DNA from: Rhodobacterales bacterium
Lineage (GTDB): Bacteria > Pseudomonadota > Alphaproteobacteria > Rhodobacterales > Rhodobacteraceae
Length of the DNA stretch: 64,000 nt
Direction: 5' to 3'
NCBI GenBank assembly: GCA_026400355.1
Contig: JAPLPE010000037.1
Location: forward strand, 85,632 to 149,631
Shown here: piece by piece, positions 1-8,824 of the stretch
Layout: each line of letters starts with the position of its first letter
How positions within the stretch are numbered: position 1 is the stretch's first letter
Translations under genes and position numbers: made by a program
Notes under the pieces: generated by a model
What the model was told of the DNA's origin: nothing
The model's database searches: none
What the model saw: only the letters and a program-made list of their open reading frames with translations

Positions 1-1329
1 AACATCTGCGATCGCCCCTTCAAGCCCCGCCAGCGGATCGCCCACGGCCAGTTGTGCCTGCAACTCCTGATCCAGATAACTCACGCCCGACCCAACCAGC
101 AGATAGGCCGTCCGCAGGTACTCGGCCCCCAGACTGTAGTACCAGTCCAGAAACCCCGGCACATTCGCCCGCACCCTGTCAAACCCGGCCCGCACCGCCG
201 CCCGCAACGTCTCCCGCTGCGACGACAGGATTGCCGCAAACTCCGCGTCCAGCGCCTCGACCGCCGCAATCGTCCCCGGCGGACATTGCAGCGAGCCAAT
301 CGCCTCGGCCTCCACCATCTGCCGGATCGTCGCTGGCGACAGCGACTCTGTCACAACCCGCCCAGGCAGGTCCTCCCCGGACAAGACAGGCAATTCCCCT
401 TCGGACAGGTCAGTCACAGGCAAACTTGCCGCCTCCGTCTGCACCGGCCCCAGATACCGGCCCGCCCCTGCCTCAAGCCCCGCCAGCGCCTGAAAGTACC
501 CTGCCGTCAGCACCACACCGACCGCCGCCAGCAGCGCCACCCGCCCCGCTCCCACCCGCGCGGGCGTCGCGGCATCCGTCGGTACAAGTATCCGCCGCAA
601 GGCCGCCCGCGGCAGCAGACCCGCCGCCATCGCGAACCCGACCCCCGCGAAATACCCGAACGCCGTAACCGCCCGCCAGGCCGCGATCACCCACCCCGGC
701 ACCGCCTGCCCTTCGGCCCAGCCCACCCCCCAGGCCTGCACCCCGGTCCACAGCGCCACAGTGTCCATGACCTGCGCCACCACCATGCTCGACCCAGTAT
801 AGCGAGGCTCTCCTGCCACCACTTCGGCCAAAGTGCCGCCACCCGGGACCGTGGCCAAAGCCGCCGCGACCGCCATCACCCCAGCCGCCCCGAAAACCGA
901 CAACAGCACCACCGGCTTGACCCGCGCAAAGGCCCGGTACCGCGCCGCCACCCGCCCCACGACAGGCGACACAGCAATCAGCAGCACGACCGCCCCCGTC
1001 GCCGCGATCCAGCCCAAAGCCGCAAATCCCTGCCCGATCAGCGCCGCCGCCACCCCGGTCCCCGCCATCAGCGCGGGCCCGGTGGCCACCAGACAGCGTA
1101 AAGGATGCCCCAGCCACAGCCACCACACCGGCCGTTCCAGCATTGCGCCCTGATGTGCCATCCGCACCGCCGACAGGCTCGCCAGCACCAGCCAAACCGG
1201 CACCGCCACGACCAGCACGACCGCGCCAGTCACCGCCAGCGGCATGGCCGGCCCCGTCACCGCCGCCAGGGCCAGAAGCCCCAGGATCACAAGGCTGACG
1301 ACCGCAAAGCGGGCGGGTGACGCGATCAC
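1..1329 (-). CDS. Multi-pass membrane protein, function unknown (3' end outside window)
   Basis: An open frame of 443 codons runs from a GTG at 1329 to the window edge without a stop, so the C terminus is missing. The GTG is chosen because GGAGG lies five bases upstream and no in-frame ATG is near. The first ~290 residues are strongly hydrophobic, with about six or seven predicted membrane segments rich in Val, Ala, Leu and Gly. A soluble region follows that is richer in Glu, Asp and Gln. I do not recognise the family and no catalytic motif is obvious. The long open frames visible here on the opposite strand and in another - frame are Arg/Pro- or Gly-rich shadows. Confidence 0.6.
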   Translation of the reverse strand, partial: MIASPARFAVVSLVILGLLALAAVTGPAMPLAVTGAVVLVVAVPVWLVLASLSAVRMAHQGAMLERPVWWLWLGHPLRCLVATGPALMAGTGVAAALIGQGFAALGWIAATGAVVLLIAVSPVVGRVAARYRAFARVKPVVLLSVFGAAGVMAVAAALATVPGGGTLAEVVAGEPRYTGSSMVVAQVMDTVALWTGVQAWGVGWAEGQAVPGWVIAAWRAVTAFGYFAGVGFAMAAGLLPRAALRRILVPTDAATPARVGAGRVALLAAVGVVLTAGYFQALAGLEAGAGRYLGPVQTEAASLPVTDLSEGELPVLSGEDLPGRVVTESLSPATIRQMVEAEAIGSLQCPPGTIAAVEALDAEFAAILSSQRETLRAAVRAGFDRVRANVPGFLDWYYSLGAEYLRTAYLLVGSGVSYLDQELQAQLAVGDPLAGLEGAIADV

Positions 1330-1426
1330 ATGGACCTCCGTGCGGTTGCGCGTTATCTGGCAGCACGGCCCCCCTCCGTCAACCGCTCCCCTCCGTCAAC
1401 CGCCCCCCTGACCGCCCCGAGGACCC

Positions 1427-1852
1427 ATGCTCCGGATCAACGATCACATCACCCTCCAGGACTGGGAAATGACCGAGACCTTCATGCGGTCCTCCGGCCC
1501 CGGCGGGCAGAACGTGAACAAGGTCTCGACCGCCGTCGAACTGCGGTTCGAGGCCGAACGCTCCCCCTCGCTCCCCGTTCCGGTCAAGGCGCGCCTGCGC
1601 CGCATCGCCGGCTGGCGCTGGAATGCCGACGGCGCCATTGTCATTCAGGTCCAGGACACCCGCTCTCAGGCCCAGAACCGCGAAATCGCCCGCGAACGCC
1701 TCGCCGACCTCATCCGCGAAGCCTGCGTCGTCCCCAAACGCCGCGTCCCCACCAAACCCACCCACGGCTCGGTCAAACGCCGCCTTGTCGCCAAGAAGGT
1801 CCGGGGAGAGGTCAAGGCCGGCAGGCGCGGGGTGGAGGGGGAGGAGGAGTGA
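1427..1852 (+). CDS. arfB: Alternative ribosome-rescue factor / peptidyl-tRNA hydrolase ArfB (YaeJ family)
   Basis: ArfB enters the empty mRNA channel of stalled ribosomes and hydrolyses the peptidyl-tRNA ester bond. The 141-residue product has the release-factor catalytic GGQ motif at residues 26-28, within the context SSGPGGQNVNKVST. It also has the family's strongly basic C-terminal tail (KRRLVAKKVRGEVKAGRR), which occupies the mRNA channel. The length is normal for the family. The gene stands alone, divergent from the membrane protein gene to its left and convergent with pncB. An acidic end (GEEE) follows the basic tail, which is slightly unusual. Confidence 0.93.
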   Translation: MLRINDHITLQDWEMTETFMRSSGPGGQNVNKVSTAVELRFEAERSPSLPVPVKARLRRIAGWRWNADGAIVIQVQDTRSQAQNREIARERLADLIREACVVPKRRVPTKPTHGSVKRRLVAKKVRGEVKAGRRGVEGEEE

Positions 1853-1945
1853 AATCATGCCATAGCTTACTGGATTTGTCCCAGAGTAGGGTCTGTGAAA
1901 CCCACGTCTCCCATCGTGCCAGACACCATCCGCCAAACGCCCAAC

Positions 1946-3238
1946 CTAAACCCTTACCTCCACCCGCTTCTGCTCGCCCACCCCGAACACCCGCTTGTAC
2001 CGCTCGATCTCGGCCTCGGGCCCCATCGCCTTTTCCGGATTGTCCGACAGCTTGACCGTGGGCCGTCCGTCTGCCGACACCGCCTTGCAAACCAAACTGA
2101 ACGGCGCCAGCGCGTCCCCTTCGACCAGCCCGGTAAAGTCGTTCGTCAGCATCGTCCCCCACCCGAACGAAACCTTGACCCGGCCCCGGAACCGCGCCGC
2201 CAGTTCCTCGATCTTCTGCACGTCAAGCCCGTCGGAAAAGATCACCAGCTTCTCGCGCGGGTCCTCGCCCCGGTCCTTCCACCAGCGGATCGCCGTCTCG
2301 GCCCCCTCCACCGGGTCGCCCGAGTCAATCCGCACCCCCGTCCATCCTGCAAGCCAGTCCGGCGCCCCGGCAAGGAACCCCGCCGTGCCATAGGTATCGG
2401 GCAGGATGATCCGCAGGTTGCCCTCGTGCTCCTCCTGCCAGTCGGCCAGCACCCGGTAGGGCGCTTTTCGCAGTTCGGCATCCGTATCGGCCAGCGCGGA
2501 ATAGACCATGGGCAGTTCATGCGCATTGGTCCCTATGGCCTCCATGTCGCGGTTCTTGGCGATCAGGCAGTTCGACGTACCGACGAACTTCTCGCCCAAG
2601 CCCTCGACCATCGCCTGCACACACCAGTCCTGCCACAGGAACGAATGCCGCCGCCGCGTCCCGAAATCGGCCAGCCGCAGGTCAGGGATCCGGCGCAGAC
2701 GTTCTGCCTTCTCCCACAGCTTCGTCATCGCCCGGGCATAGAGCACCTGCAACTCGAACCGCCCCATCTCGCGCAGCACGGCCCGCCCGCGCAGTTCCAT
2801 CAGCACGGCCAGCGCCGGGATTTCCCACAGCATGACCTCGGGCCAGTTGCCCTCGAACGTCAGCTCGTACTGCCCGTCCTTCTTTTCCAGATGATAGGGC
2901 GGGAGCCGCATCCCCTCGAACCATGTCATGAAGTCCGACCGGAACATCTGCCGCTTGCCGTAAAACGTGTTCCCGCGCAGCCAGGTGCTCTCTCCGCGCG
3001 TCAGCGACAGCGACCGGATATGATCCAGCTGCTCCCGCAACTCGCCCTCGTCCACGAGTTCCGCCAGCCGGATGCGCGACGACCGGTTGATGAGCGAAAA
3101 GGTCACCTGCGTCGTCGGATGATTGCGGAACACCGACTGGCACATCAGCAGCTTGTAGAAATCCGTGTCGATCAGAGACCGGACAATCGGATCGATCCTC
3201 CACTTGTGGTTCCAGACGCGGGTGGCGATATCGACCAT
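1946..3238 (-). CDS. pncB: Nicotinate phosphoribosyltransferase
   Basis: PncB converts nicotinate and PRPP to nicotinate mononucleotide in NAD salvage. The 430-residue length is typical. Recognisable family blocks include an N-terminal LIDTDFYKLLMCQ segment, the FVGTSNCLIAKNRDMEAIGTNAHELP region around the active site, and the C-terminal RIDSGDPVEGAE and IFSDGLDVQKI phosphate-binding segments. The start used lies just after a short leader containing two GGGCCC palindromes; the ribosome-binding site is weak (AAAGGG). It is a single gene that converges on arfB. Confidence 0.95.
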   Translation of the reverse strand: MVDIATRVWNHKWRIDPIVRSLIDTDFYKLLMCQSVFRNHPTTQVTFSLINRSSRIRLAELVDEGELREQLDHIRSLSLTRGESTWLRGNTFYGKRQMFRSDFMTWFEGMRLPPYHLEKKDGQYELTFEGNWPEVMLWEIPALAVLMELRGRAVLREMGRFELQVLYARAMTKLWEKAERLRRIPDLRLADFGTRRRHSFLWQDWCVQAMVEGLGEKFVGTSNCLIAKNRDMEAIGTNAHELPMVYSALADTDAELRKAPYRVLADWQEEHEGNLRIILPDTYGTAGFLAGAPDWLAGWTGVRIDSGDPVEGAETAIRWWKDRGEDPREKLVIFSDGLDVQKIEELAARFRGRVKVSFGWGTMLTNDFTGLVEGDALAPFSLVCKAVSADGRPTVKLSDNPEKAMGPEAEIERYKRVFGVGEQKRVEVRV

Positions 3239-3305
3239 GAAGGGCCCTTTCGGTTTTTTCCTTGGTAAGACAAGGGCCCGCGCAGATGCAAGGGAACCGA
3301 TGACA

Positions 3306-3585
3306 TCAGGATGACAGCGTTGTCACCAGATGGCGCACGACGGCCTCGTCAACGGTCCGCACCAGCGCCCTTTCAAGCGTGGCGTCCTGCTCCGCCGCTC
3401 CCGTTTCCAGCGTCACCACCGCGAGCGTGACCGTCCCGCCAACCGACGGTACATGCCGCGCCAGCAACCCGCAGAGCGTCTCCAGCGCCGCCCGGTTCGT
3501 CACCCCCGTAATCGGTCGCTGGATATCCACCGACTGGATCGCCGCCTCGCACTGAAACCGCCCGAAGCGCGCCCGGCGCGATCAC
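3306..3585 (-). pseudogene. Remnant of the C-terminal region of an ECF42-type sigma factor
   Basis: The - frame ending at the TGA 3306-3308 encodes a stretch containing RFQCEAAIQSVDIQRPITG, then an AALETLCGLLARHVPSVG segment. This resembles the C-terminal region of ECF42/DUF6596-type RNA polymerase sigma factors, where a (Y/F)QLEAAIQSxH motif and an AALxxLYxxL segment are conserved. The sigma-2 and sigma-4 regions are absent, and the frame upstream belongs to a different decayed gene. It is therefore a fragment left after a deletion, not a functional sigma factor. The family assignment is from memory of the motif and is moderately sure. Confidence 0.5.
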
Positions 3586-3959
3586 CTGCGGCGTGCCCGG
3601 CGCCGCAAACACGCCCACCGTGATGTCCCCGCTATAAGGCTCCACATAGGCCGCCAGCGAAACGGCCAGCGCCGCCACTGCCTCGCGCCGCCGCAAGAGC
3701 AGGAGCGCCGACCCGATCAGCCCGCCGAACACGCCCAGACCACACGCCCAGACCAAAGGCCAGCGTCATCCAACCCGGATAGGTCAGTATCACCTGCACC
3801 TGCTCTGCCGTCATGCCAACCCGCCATGAGGCTCTCTTCCGTCGCTGACAACGACCCCACGAACTGCTGGGCCCCACAGGCGTTCCACACAAGCCCAAGC
3901 CCCGCCGTCGCGCAATGCCAAAGCGGCACCCTCGCCGGGACCGAAATCGCGATCGTCAT
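3586..3959 (-). pseudogene. Decayed small four-helix membrane protein (two frameshifts, lost C terminus)
   Basis: Reading starts at an ATG (3959) with AGGAG seven bases upstream and gives MTIAISVPARVPLWH... (GLGLVWNACGAQQFVGS). One extra base near 3817 shifts the frame; the sense resumes as MTAEQVQVILTYPGWMTLAFGLGVW. A second extra base near 3738 shifts it again, to VFGGLIGSALLLLRRREAVAAL... Removing both bases restores one continuous protein of about 125 residues that resembles a small membrane-protein family common in alphaproteobacteria (often called sugar-transporter-like). The C terminus is replaced by the sigma-factor remnant. A pseudogene is the simplest explanation; sequencing error at two sites is possible but less likely. 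Confidence 0.65.
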
Positions 3960-4181
3960 CTCGTCTCTCCTTCTGATCCATTCAGAACTCATGCCCTGCT
4001 GAAAGGATGGACACCCGGCGCCCCCCGGCTTTAGACAACCCACGCAAGAGATCTTCACCCAATCCGCATCATGTGTCCAAACCACACGCCCTTGCCCGCC
4101 ACCTGACCAAGATTCCCCCCTTTGTATTGATCCGCCCCCCCTTTTCGGGCGATGCATCCTTGGACGCCCAAGGAAACCGCC

Positions 4182-4619
4182 ATGCCCAAGACCATCCTGA
4201 TACTGAACGGTCCCAACCTGAACCTGCTTGGCCTGCGCCAGCCGGAAATCTACGGCCGCGACACGCTGGCAGACGTGGCCGCCGCCTGCACCGCGCTGGG
4301 CGCCGAACACGGCCTCGCGGTCGAACTGCGCCAGTCCAATCACGAAGGCGAACTGATCGACTGGATACACGATGCACGCAAAGGGGTAGCGGGCATCATC
4401 ATCAACCCCGGCGCCTATTCCCATACCTCCATTGCCATTCTGGATGCCCTGAACGCTTATGAGGGGCCGGTGATCGAGGTCCATATCTCGAACATCCACA
4501 AACGCGAAAGCTTCCGCCACCATTCCTACGTCAGCCTCCGGGCGGACGGGGTGATAGCGGGGCTTGGCGTTGAAGGGTACCAGCTTGCGCTGCGCCGGAT
4601 GGTCACGATCACCGCGTGA
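4182..4619 (+). CDS. aroQ: 3-dehydroquinate dehydratase, type II
   Basis: This enzyme catalyses the third step of the shikimate pathway, 3-dehydroquinate to 3-dehydroshikimate. The 145-residue protein carries the type II signature: NGPNLNLLG at residues 9-17, the mobile-loop residues R19 and Y24 in LRQPEIYG, the [10 protein letters not shown] block, [13 protein letters not shown], and the catalytic H101 in EVHISN. An in-frame ATG ten codons upstream exists, but the ATG at 4182 follows AAGGAA and matches the family N terminus ([12 protein letters not shown]). It is followed 29 bp later by rfbA, with no functional link apparent. Confidence 0.96.
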   Translation: MPKTILILNGPNLNLLGLRQPEIYGRDTLADVAAACTALGAEHGLAVELRQSNHEGELIDWIHDARKGVAGIIINPGAYSHTSIAILDALNAYEGPVIEVHISNIHKRESFRHHSYVSLRADGVIAGLGVEGYQLALRRMVTITA

Positions 4620-4648
4620 TCAACCTACGGGATCAAAGGACGGACGAC

Positions 4649-5533
4649 ATGGCACATCGCAAAGGCATCATTCTCGCAGGTGGATCGGGCACACGCCTCT
4701 ATCCCATCACCATCGGCCTGTCGAAGCAGCTTCTGCCCGTCTATGACAAGCCGATGATCTATTATCCCCTGTCGGTCCTCATGTTGGCCGGCATCCGGGA
4801 CATCGCGATCATCACCACCCCCACCGATCAGGACCAGTTCATCCGCACCCTGGGCGACGGCTCTCAATGGGGCCTTTCCCTCACCTATATCGCCCAGCCC
4901 TCGCCTGACGGTCTTGCGCAGGCCTATATCCTGGCGGACCCCTTCCTCGCCGGGGCACCCTCGGTCATGGTCTTGGGCGACAACATCTTCTTCGGCCACG
5001 GCCTCCCTCAGTTGATGGAGGAAGCCTCCATCAAACCGACCGGCGGCACCGTCTTTGGCTACCATGTTGCCGATCCCGAACGCTATGGCGTGGTCGATTT
5101 CGACAGCGCCGGCATCGCACGCGCGATCATCGAAAAACCTTCGAACCCTCCGTCCAACTACGCCGTCACTGGGCTCTATTTCCTCGACGGCACGGCACCA
5201 TCCCGCGCCCGCATGGTCAAGCCGTCCCCCAGGGGCGAGCTGGAAATCACCACTCTTCTCGAAATGTACCTCGCCGAAGGCACGCTTGACGTGAAACGCA
5301 TGGGCCGCGGCTACGCCTGGCTCGACACCGGCACGCACGCAAGCCTGCTTGACGCCGGCAACTTCGTCCGCACGCTCGAGGAACGTCAGGGCCTCCAGTC
5401 CGGCAGCCCTGATGAAATCGCCTTCAATCATGGCTGGATCACCACCGAGGCACTGCAGGCCCGCGCCAAACTGTTCGGCAAGAACGCCTATGGCAAGTAT
5501 CTGTCCGATCTGTTGAAGCATCCCACGATCTGA
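4649..5533 (+). CDS. rfbA: Glucose-1-phosphate thymidylyltransferase
   Basis: RfbA/RmlA makes dTDP-glucose from glucose-1-phosphate and dTTP, the first step towards dTDP-rhamnose and related sugars. The 294-residue product begins MAHRKGIILAGGSGTRLYPIT, the nucleotide-binding signature, and continues with KQLLPVYDKPMIYYPLS, VLGDNIFFGHG, EKPSNPPSNYAVTGLYF and AWLDTGTHASLLDAGNFV. The ATG at 4649 is preferred over an in-frame start 11 codons earlier because it matches the family N terminus. The partner genes rfbB, rfbC and rfbD are not in the window. The position at the edge of the EPS locus suggests it supplies an activated sugar for that locus. Confidence 0.94.
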   Translation: MAHRKGIILAGGSGTRLYPITIGLSKQLLPVYDKPMIYYPLSVLMLAGIRDIAIITTPTDQDQFIRTLGDGSQWGLSLTYIAQPSPDGLAQAYILADPFLAGAPSVMVLGDNIFFGHGLPQLMEEASIKPTGGTVFGYHVADPERYGVVDFDSAGIARAIIEKPSNPPSNYAVTGLYFLDGTAPSRARMVKPSPRGELEITTLLEMYLAEGTLDVKRMGRGYAWLDTGTHASLLDAGNFVRTLEERQGLQSGSPDEIAFNHGWITTEALQARAKLFGKNAYGKYLSDLLKHPTI

Positions 5534-6334
5534 ACCAGCTGATCACGCGCTGATTCGATTTGCCTCAGTGCCCCGGTTCGGGCAAGTTTTCCGCGCTTTC
5601 AACAATGCCGCGTATTGCTGCATTTTGTCGCCCGTACATCACCCAGCCTGAACGTGTATCTCAGAAAGTGTTGTTTCCATCCCGGAAAATGCCTGACCAC
5701 CGCCACAATCTCGACACGATCTGATACCGTATGGTTTGAAAAGAAGAAGCACCGCGACAAACCCGGATCAAGGATCGATAAGAGGCTGATCCTGGACGAT
5801 AATTGTTGCAATGACGGATGTCAGCATGTGCGATCCTCAGCAACTGTTTCCCATGTTGCGTCAATGTCCGGCCAACACCACACAAACAATGCAATTGGCA
5901 AACCTGCCCACTGAATTCTGAGCCCACCTGCTTGGGAATTGACGATGGGTGAACTCGTGCAGTTAGTTCTGCTCTTGGTTGAGTTTAGGGTCGTCCACCG
6001 CTCAGTCTGAATAGATTTATCAATACGATGAGGCGCATCATCAAATCTGACTTTTCCTAAGGTCATTGACGATAATGCTTCAAGCAGTCTTATTTTCTCC
6101 TGCATGTGATTACGTTTGTCGAAAGATGAGGGTTCGGAATGGCGGAGGTTTTCGGCCTGCGCCCCAAGGGTGACGGGTACATGGTTCAACCTTTGCTCTA
6201 GCCATAACATCGGCAGAACAGGCCGGACAGACTGCCTTCGCAGGCAACAAGGACCATAACCAAGGGACCGCAGACCCGCGGGACGTGACCCGGCCTTGTT
6301 GCCGGACCAACCGAGTTTTGTCCAAGGGGGCAAC
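5534..6334. other. Long AT-richer intergenic region upstream of the EPS locus
   Basis: About 800 bases between rfbA and the ExoY-type gene hold no credible gene. Open frames here on both strands are short, lack family features, and contradict each other. By eye the stretch is clearly richer in A and T than the neighbours. It contains an imperfect inverted repeat, GGATCA at 5765-5770 and TGATCC at 5787-5792. Its size and position suggest the control region of the EPS operon, or a site where a gene was lost. I see no recognisable riboswitch or tRNA. Confidence 0.5.
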
Positions 6335-7021
6335 GTGACGTACCAGACCCGAATGCCATTCGCCGCCGAACTGGCCTCAGCAAGCCCCGTGGCACCCTAT
6401 GCCATCCCGGCGGCGGGCCTCTACGGCCGTTTCTTCAAGCCTCTGTTCGATATCGTCCTCGTCTTGCTGGCGGCGATCCCGGTCCTTGTCATGGTGCTGC
6501 CCCTGGCGCTTGTCGTCGCGCTGGATGGCCATTCGCCCTTCTACATGCAGGAACGCATCGGCAAGAATGGCCGCACCTTCCGAATGATCAAGTTGCGGAC
6601 AATGGTCTATGACGCGGACCGCGTGCTCGAGGACTATCTGGACAGCAATCCCGTCGCCCGTGCTGAATGGGACCGGACCCAGAAACTGCGCAATGATCCG
6701 CGTGTCACCTTTGTCGGATGCATCCTGCGCAAGACCTCGCTCGACGAAGTGCCACAGCTCTGGAACGTTCTGATCGGTGACATGTCCATCGTTGGCCCGC
6801 GCCCGATGATGCTCTCCCAGCAGGACCTCTACCCGGGTGTCGAATACTACGCGATGCGTCCCGGCATCACCGGCTTCTGGCAGATTTCCGTCCGCAACGA
6901 CAGCAGCTTTGCCGAACGTGCAGCCTTTGACCGCGCCTATTTCCGCAACCTGTCCTTCGTCACGGACTTCTGGGTCATGGTCAGAACCGTGCGCGTCGTG
7001 GTCAAGGGAACGGGCTATTAG
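6335..7021 (+). CDS. Polyprenyl-phosphate sugar-1-phosphate transferase (ExoY/WcaJ-type, EPS initiation)
   Basis: This enzyme moves a sugar-1-phosphate from a nucleotide sugar to undecaprenyl phosphate, starting repeat-unit assembly at the inner membrane. The protein has one N-terminal hydrophobic hairpin (PLFDIVLVLLAAIPVLVMVLPLALV) and then the conserved catalytic core: ERIGKNGRTFRMIKLRTM, LRKTSLDEVPQLWNVLIGDMSIVGPRP and RPGITGFWQ. It is a short ExoY-like form without the extra N-terminal membrane bundle of WbaP/WcaJ. GTG 6335 is chosen because AAGGGGG precedes it by four bases; TTG 6296 is an in-frame alternative. It is the first gene of the EPS region. Confidence 0.92.
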   Translation: MTYQTRMPFAAELASASPVAPYAIPAAGLYGRFFKPLFDIVLVLLAAIPVLVMVLPLALVVALDGHSPFYMQERIGKNGRTFRMIKLRTMVYDADRVLEDYLDSNPVARAEWDRTQKLRNDPRVTFVGCILRKTSLDEVPQLWNVLIGDMSIVGPRPMMLSQQDLYPGVEYYAMRPGITGFWQISVRNDSSFAERAAFDRAYFRNLSFVTDFWVMVRTVRVVVKGTGY

Positions 7022-7157
7022 GAACATGGCCGACCCGAACCGATCGGTCCATCCGGCAAGGCAAGGCCATGATTTTGCCACAGGAAGTCACTACGCGCTC
7101 TCGCCAACCTCAGTAATCGTGCCGGTATGTTAACAGCAAATAGTTGGGTATGAACGG

Positions 7158-8540
7158 ATGCCAAACCTACTGGCCTATGTCGCGCTGGCCCTCTGGCCCG
7201 TTGTCGGCGCAGTCCTGTTCAACCGGCTCCCTGTCGGCCGCGCCCTGCTGGCCAGCATCCTGATCGCCTATCTGTTCCTGCCGCCGTCCCCGGCGATGTT
7301 CAACTTCCCCCTGCTGCCCGCCTTCACCAAGGAAACCATCGCAAGCGTGGTGGCCTTCCTGATCTGCCTTGTCCTTTATCGCGACCGGATGGATCTGATG
7401 CCCCGGTCCTCTGTTGCCCGCGTGCTGATGGCCATGTTCCTGTTCGGTCCGCTGTTCACCATAATGACCAACAGCGAACCCATCTATTTCGGCAGCTTCG
7501 GACTTCCTGGTCTGACGCTCAAGGAATGCCTCGGCACCTTCGCGCAGCAGGCCATCCTGCTCATGCCTTTCATCCTCGCCTACAACTTCCTGCGTACAGC
7601 GGATGATCTGCGCGATCTCATGTTAGCCTTCCTGATAGGCGGTCTGGTCTATTCGATCCCGATGCTGCTCGAAGTGCGCCTCAGCCCTCAACTCAACGTC
7701 TGGATCTACGGCTTCTTTCAGCACGATTTCATCCAGGCGATGCGGAATGGCGGATTCCGCCCCTTCGTGTTCCTCTACCACGGCCTCTGGGTCGCGCTTT
7801 TTGCGATGATGTCGGTCGTGGCCTCCGTGGCGCTCTTGCGGGGCGATCCCGGGCTCCGCCTCATCACTTACGCGCTCTGTGCAGTTTATCTCTTCATCGT
7901 CCTTGTCCTGTGCAAGTCCGCGGCCTCGCTCCTCTACGCACTCTTTGCGGTGCCGCTTGTCCTTCTGTTCGGCCAGCGCATCCAAGTCCGCGTCGCAGTG
8001 GTTCTGGCAACACTCGCGCTTGCCTATCCGGCTGCCAAGGGGCTCGACCTTGTACCGCAGGAACGCATTCTGGATCTGTCGGCCAGCTACGAACAGGATC
8101 GCTCCGCTTCGCTGGCCTACCGTTTCCACAACGAAACCATCCTGCTTGAACGGGCCTCGGAAAAGCCTCTGTTCGGCTGGGGCCTCTGGGGCCGCAACCA
8201 CGTCCTTTCCACGCAAAACGGAGAGATCATGACCGTTACCGACGGCCGCTGGATCATTTCGATCGGCATGTTCGGATGGCTTGGCTTCCTCGCCGAATTC
8301 GGCCTTCTGACTCTGCCCGTCTTCGCCATCTGGCTCAAACGCAGATCGCCCGACAAACCGCTGTCGCCCTTCATCGGCCCGGCTTGCCTGATCCTTGGCC
8401 TGAACGTTCTCGACCTGATTCCGAATGCCACCCTGACCCCGCTCACCTGGCTCTTTGCGGGGGCAATCATGGGTTATGCCGAATCTCTCGAGACGGCCAC
8501 GGAAATACGCCGGGCACCCGTGTTCAGGACGGTCATCTGA
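7158..8540 (+). CDS. O-antigen/EPS polymerase-like (Wzy/ligase-fold) membrane protein
   Basis: The 460-residue protein has roughly ten or more hydrophobic segments. The loop between residues ~300 and 370 contains RFHNETILLERASEKPLFGWGLWGRNHV, which resembles the Wzy_C region of O-antigen ligases and polymerases (an R and a GxGxG-like turn before a long helix). Such proteins polymerise lipid-linked repeat units in the periplasm. Its position between an initiating transferase and a flippase supports a Wzy role. A 136-bp gap separates it from the transferase. Sequence conservation in this family is low, so the assignment rests on topology and context. Confidence 0.75.
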   Translation: MPNLLAYVALALWPVVGAVLFNRLPVGRALLASILIAYLFLPPSPAMFNFPLLPAFTKETIASVVAFLICLVLYRDRMDLMPRSSVARVLMAMFLFGPLFTIMTNSEPIYFGSFGLPGLTLKECLGTFAQQAILLMPFILAYNFLRTADDLRDLMLAFLIGGLVYSIPMLLEVRLSPQLNVWIYGFFQHDFIQAMRNGGFRPFVFLYHGLWVALFAMMSVVASVALLRGDPGLRLITYALCAVYLFIVLVLCKSAASLLYALFAVPLVLLFGQRIQVRVAVVLATLALAYPAAKGLDLVPQERILDLSASYEQDRSASLAYRFHNETILLERASEKPLFGWGLWGRNHVLSTQNGEIMTVTDGRWIISIGMFGWLGFLAEFGLLTLPVFAIWLKRRSPDKPLSPFIGPACLILGLNVLDLIPNATLTPLTWLFAGAIMGYAESLETATEIRRAPVFRTVI

Positions 8541-8542
8541 CA

Positions 8543-8824
8543 ATGACCATCCCCCGCAAACCCCGCTTGCGCGTCATCGCCGCCTTCCGCAACCAACCCG
8601 ACGCGCGCCAACACAACCGTGCCGCCATCGCAGCCACCGGTGCCCGCGCCCGCGTTGATTCCCATTGCACAAGCGCCGCCAAGGCTGCGCAGATCGCACA
8701 GGTCCATGACTTGGCGCTGGGCCGCCGCGATGCCGCACCCGTGTGCCGTTTTGACGCCCCGCGCCCCATCTCTGCCGCGCCATCCCTGCCCGCCGGACCA
8801 AAGGTTGCCGCCCATGCGCATTGA
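8543..8824 (+). CDS. Possible small basic protein of 93 residues, function unknown
   Basis: An ATG two bases after the polymerase stop opens a 93-codon frame that ends 11 bases inside the next gene. Coupling to both neighbours and a moderately GC-rich third codon position favour a real gene. Composition is rich in Ala, Arg and Pro, there is no signal peptide or membrane helix, and I recognise no family. It could also be spacer DNA that happens to be open in this GC-rich genome. Confidence 0.35.
   Translation: MTIPRKPRLRVIAAFRNQPDARQHNRAAIAATGARARVDSHCTSAAKAAQIAQVHDLALGRRDAAPVCRFDAPRPISAAPSLPAGPKVAAHAH

Noticed and set aside
54..668. Long + strand frames over the first kilobase, rich in Arg and Pro
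   Set aside because: The - strand frame from GTG 1329 has membrane helices and a good ribosome-binding site; the + frames are shadows.
5821..6333. A 170-codon - strand frame in the EPS intergenic region
   Set aside because: No ribosome-binding site or recognisable features; it overlaps other equally weak frames.
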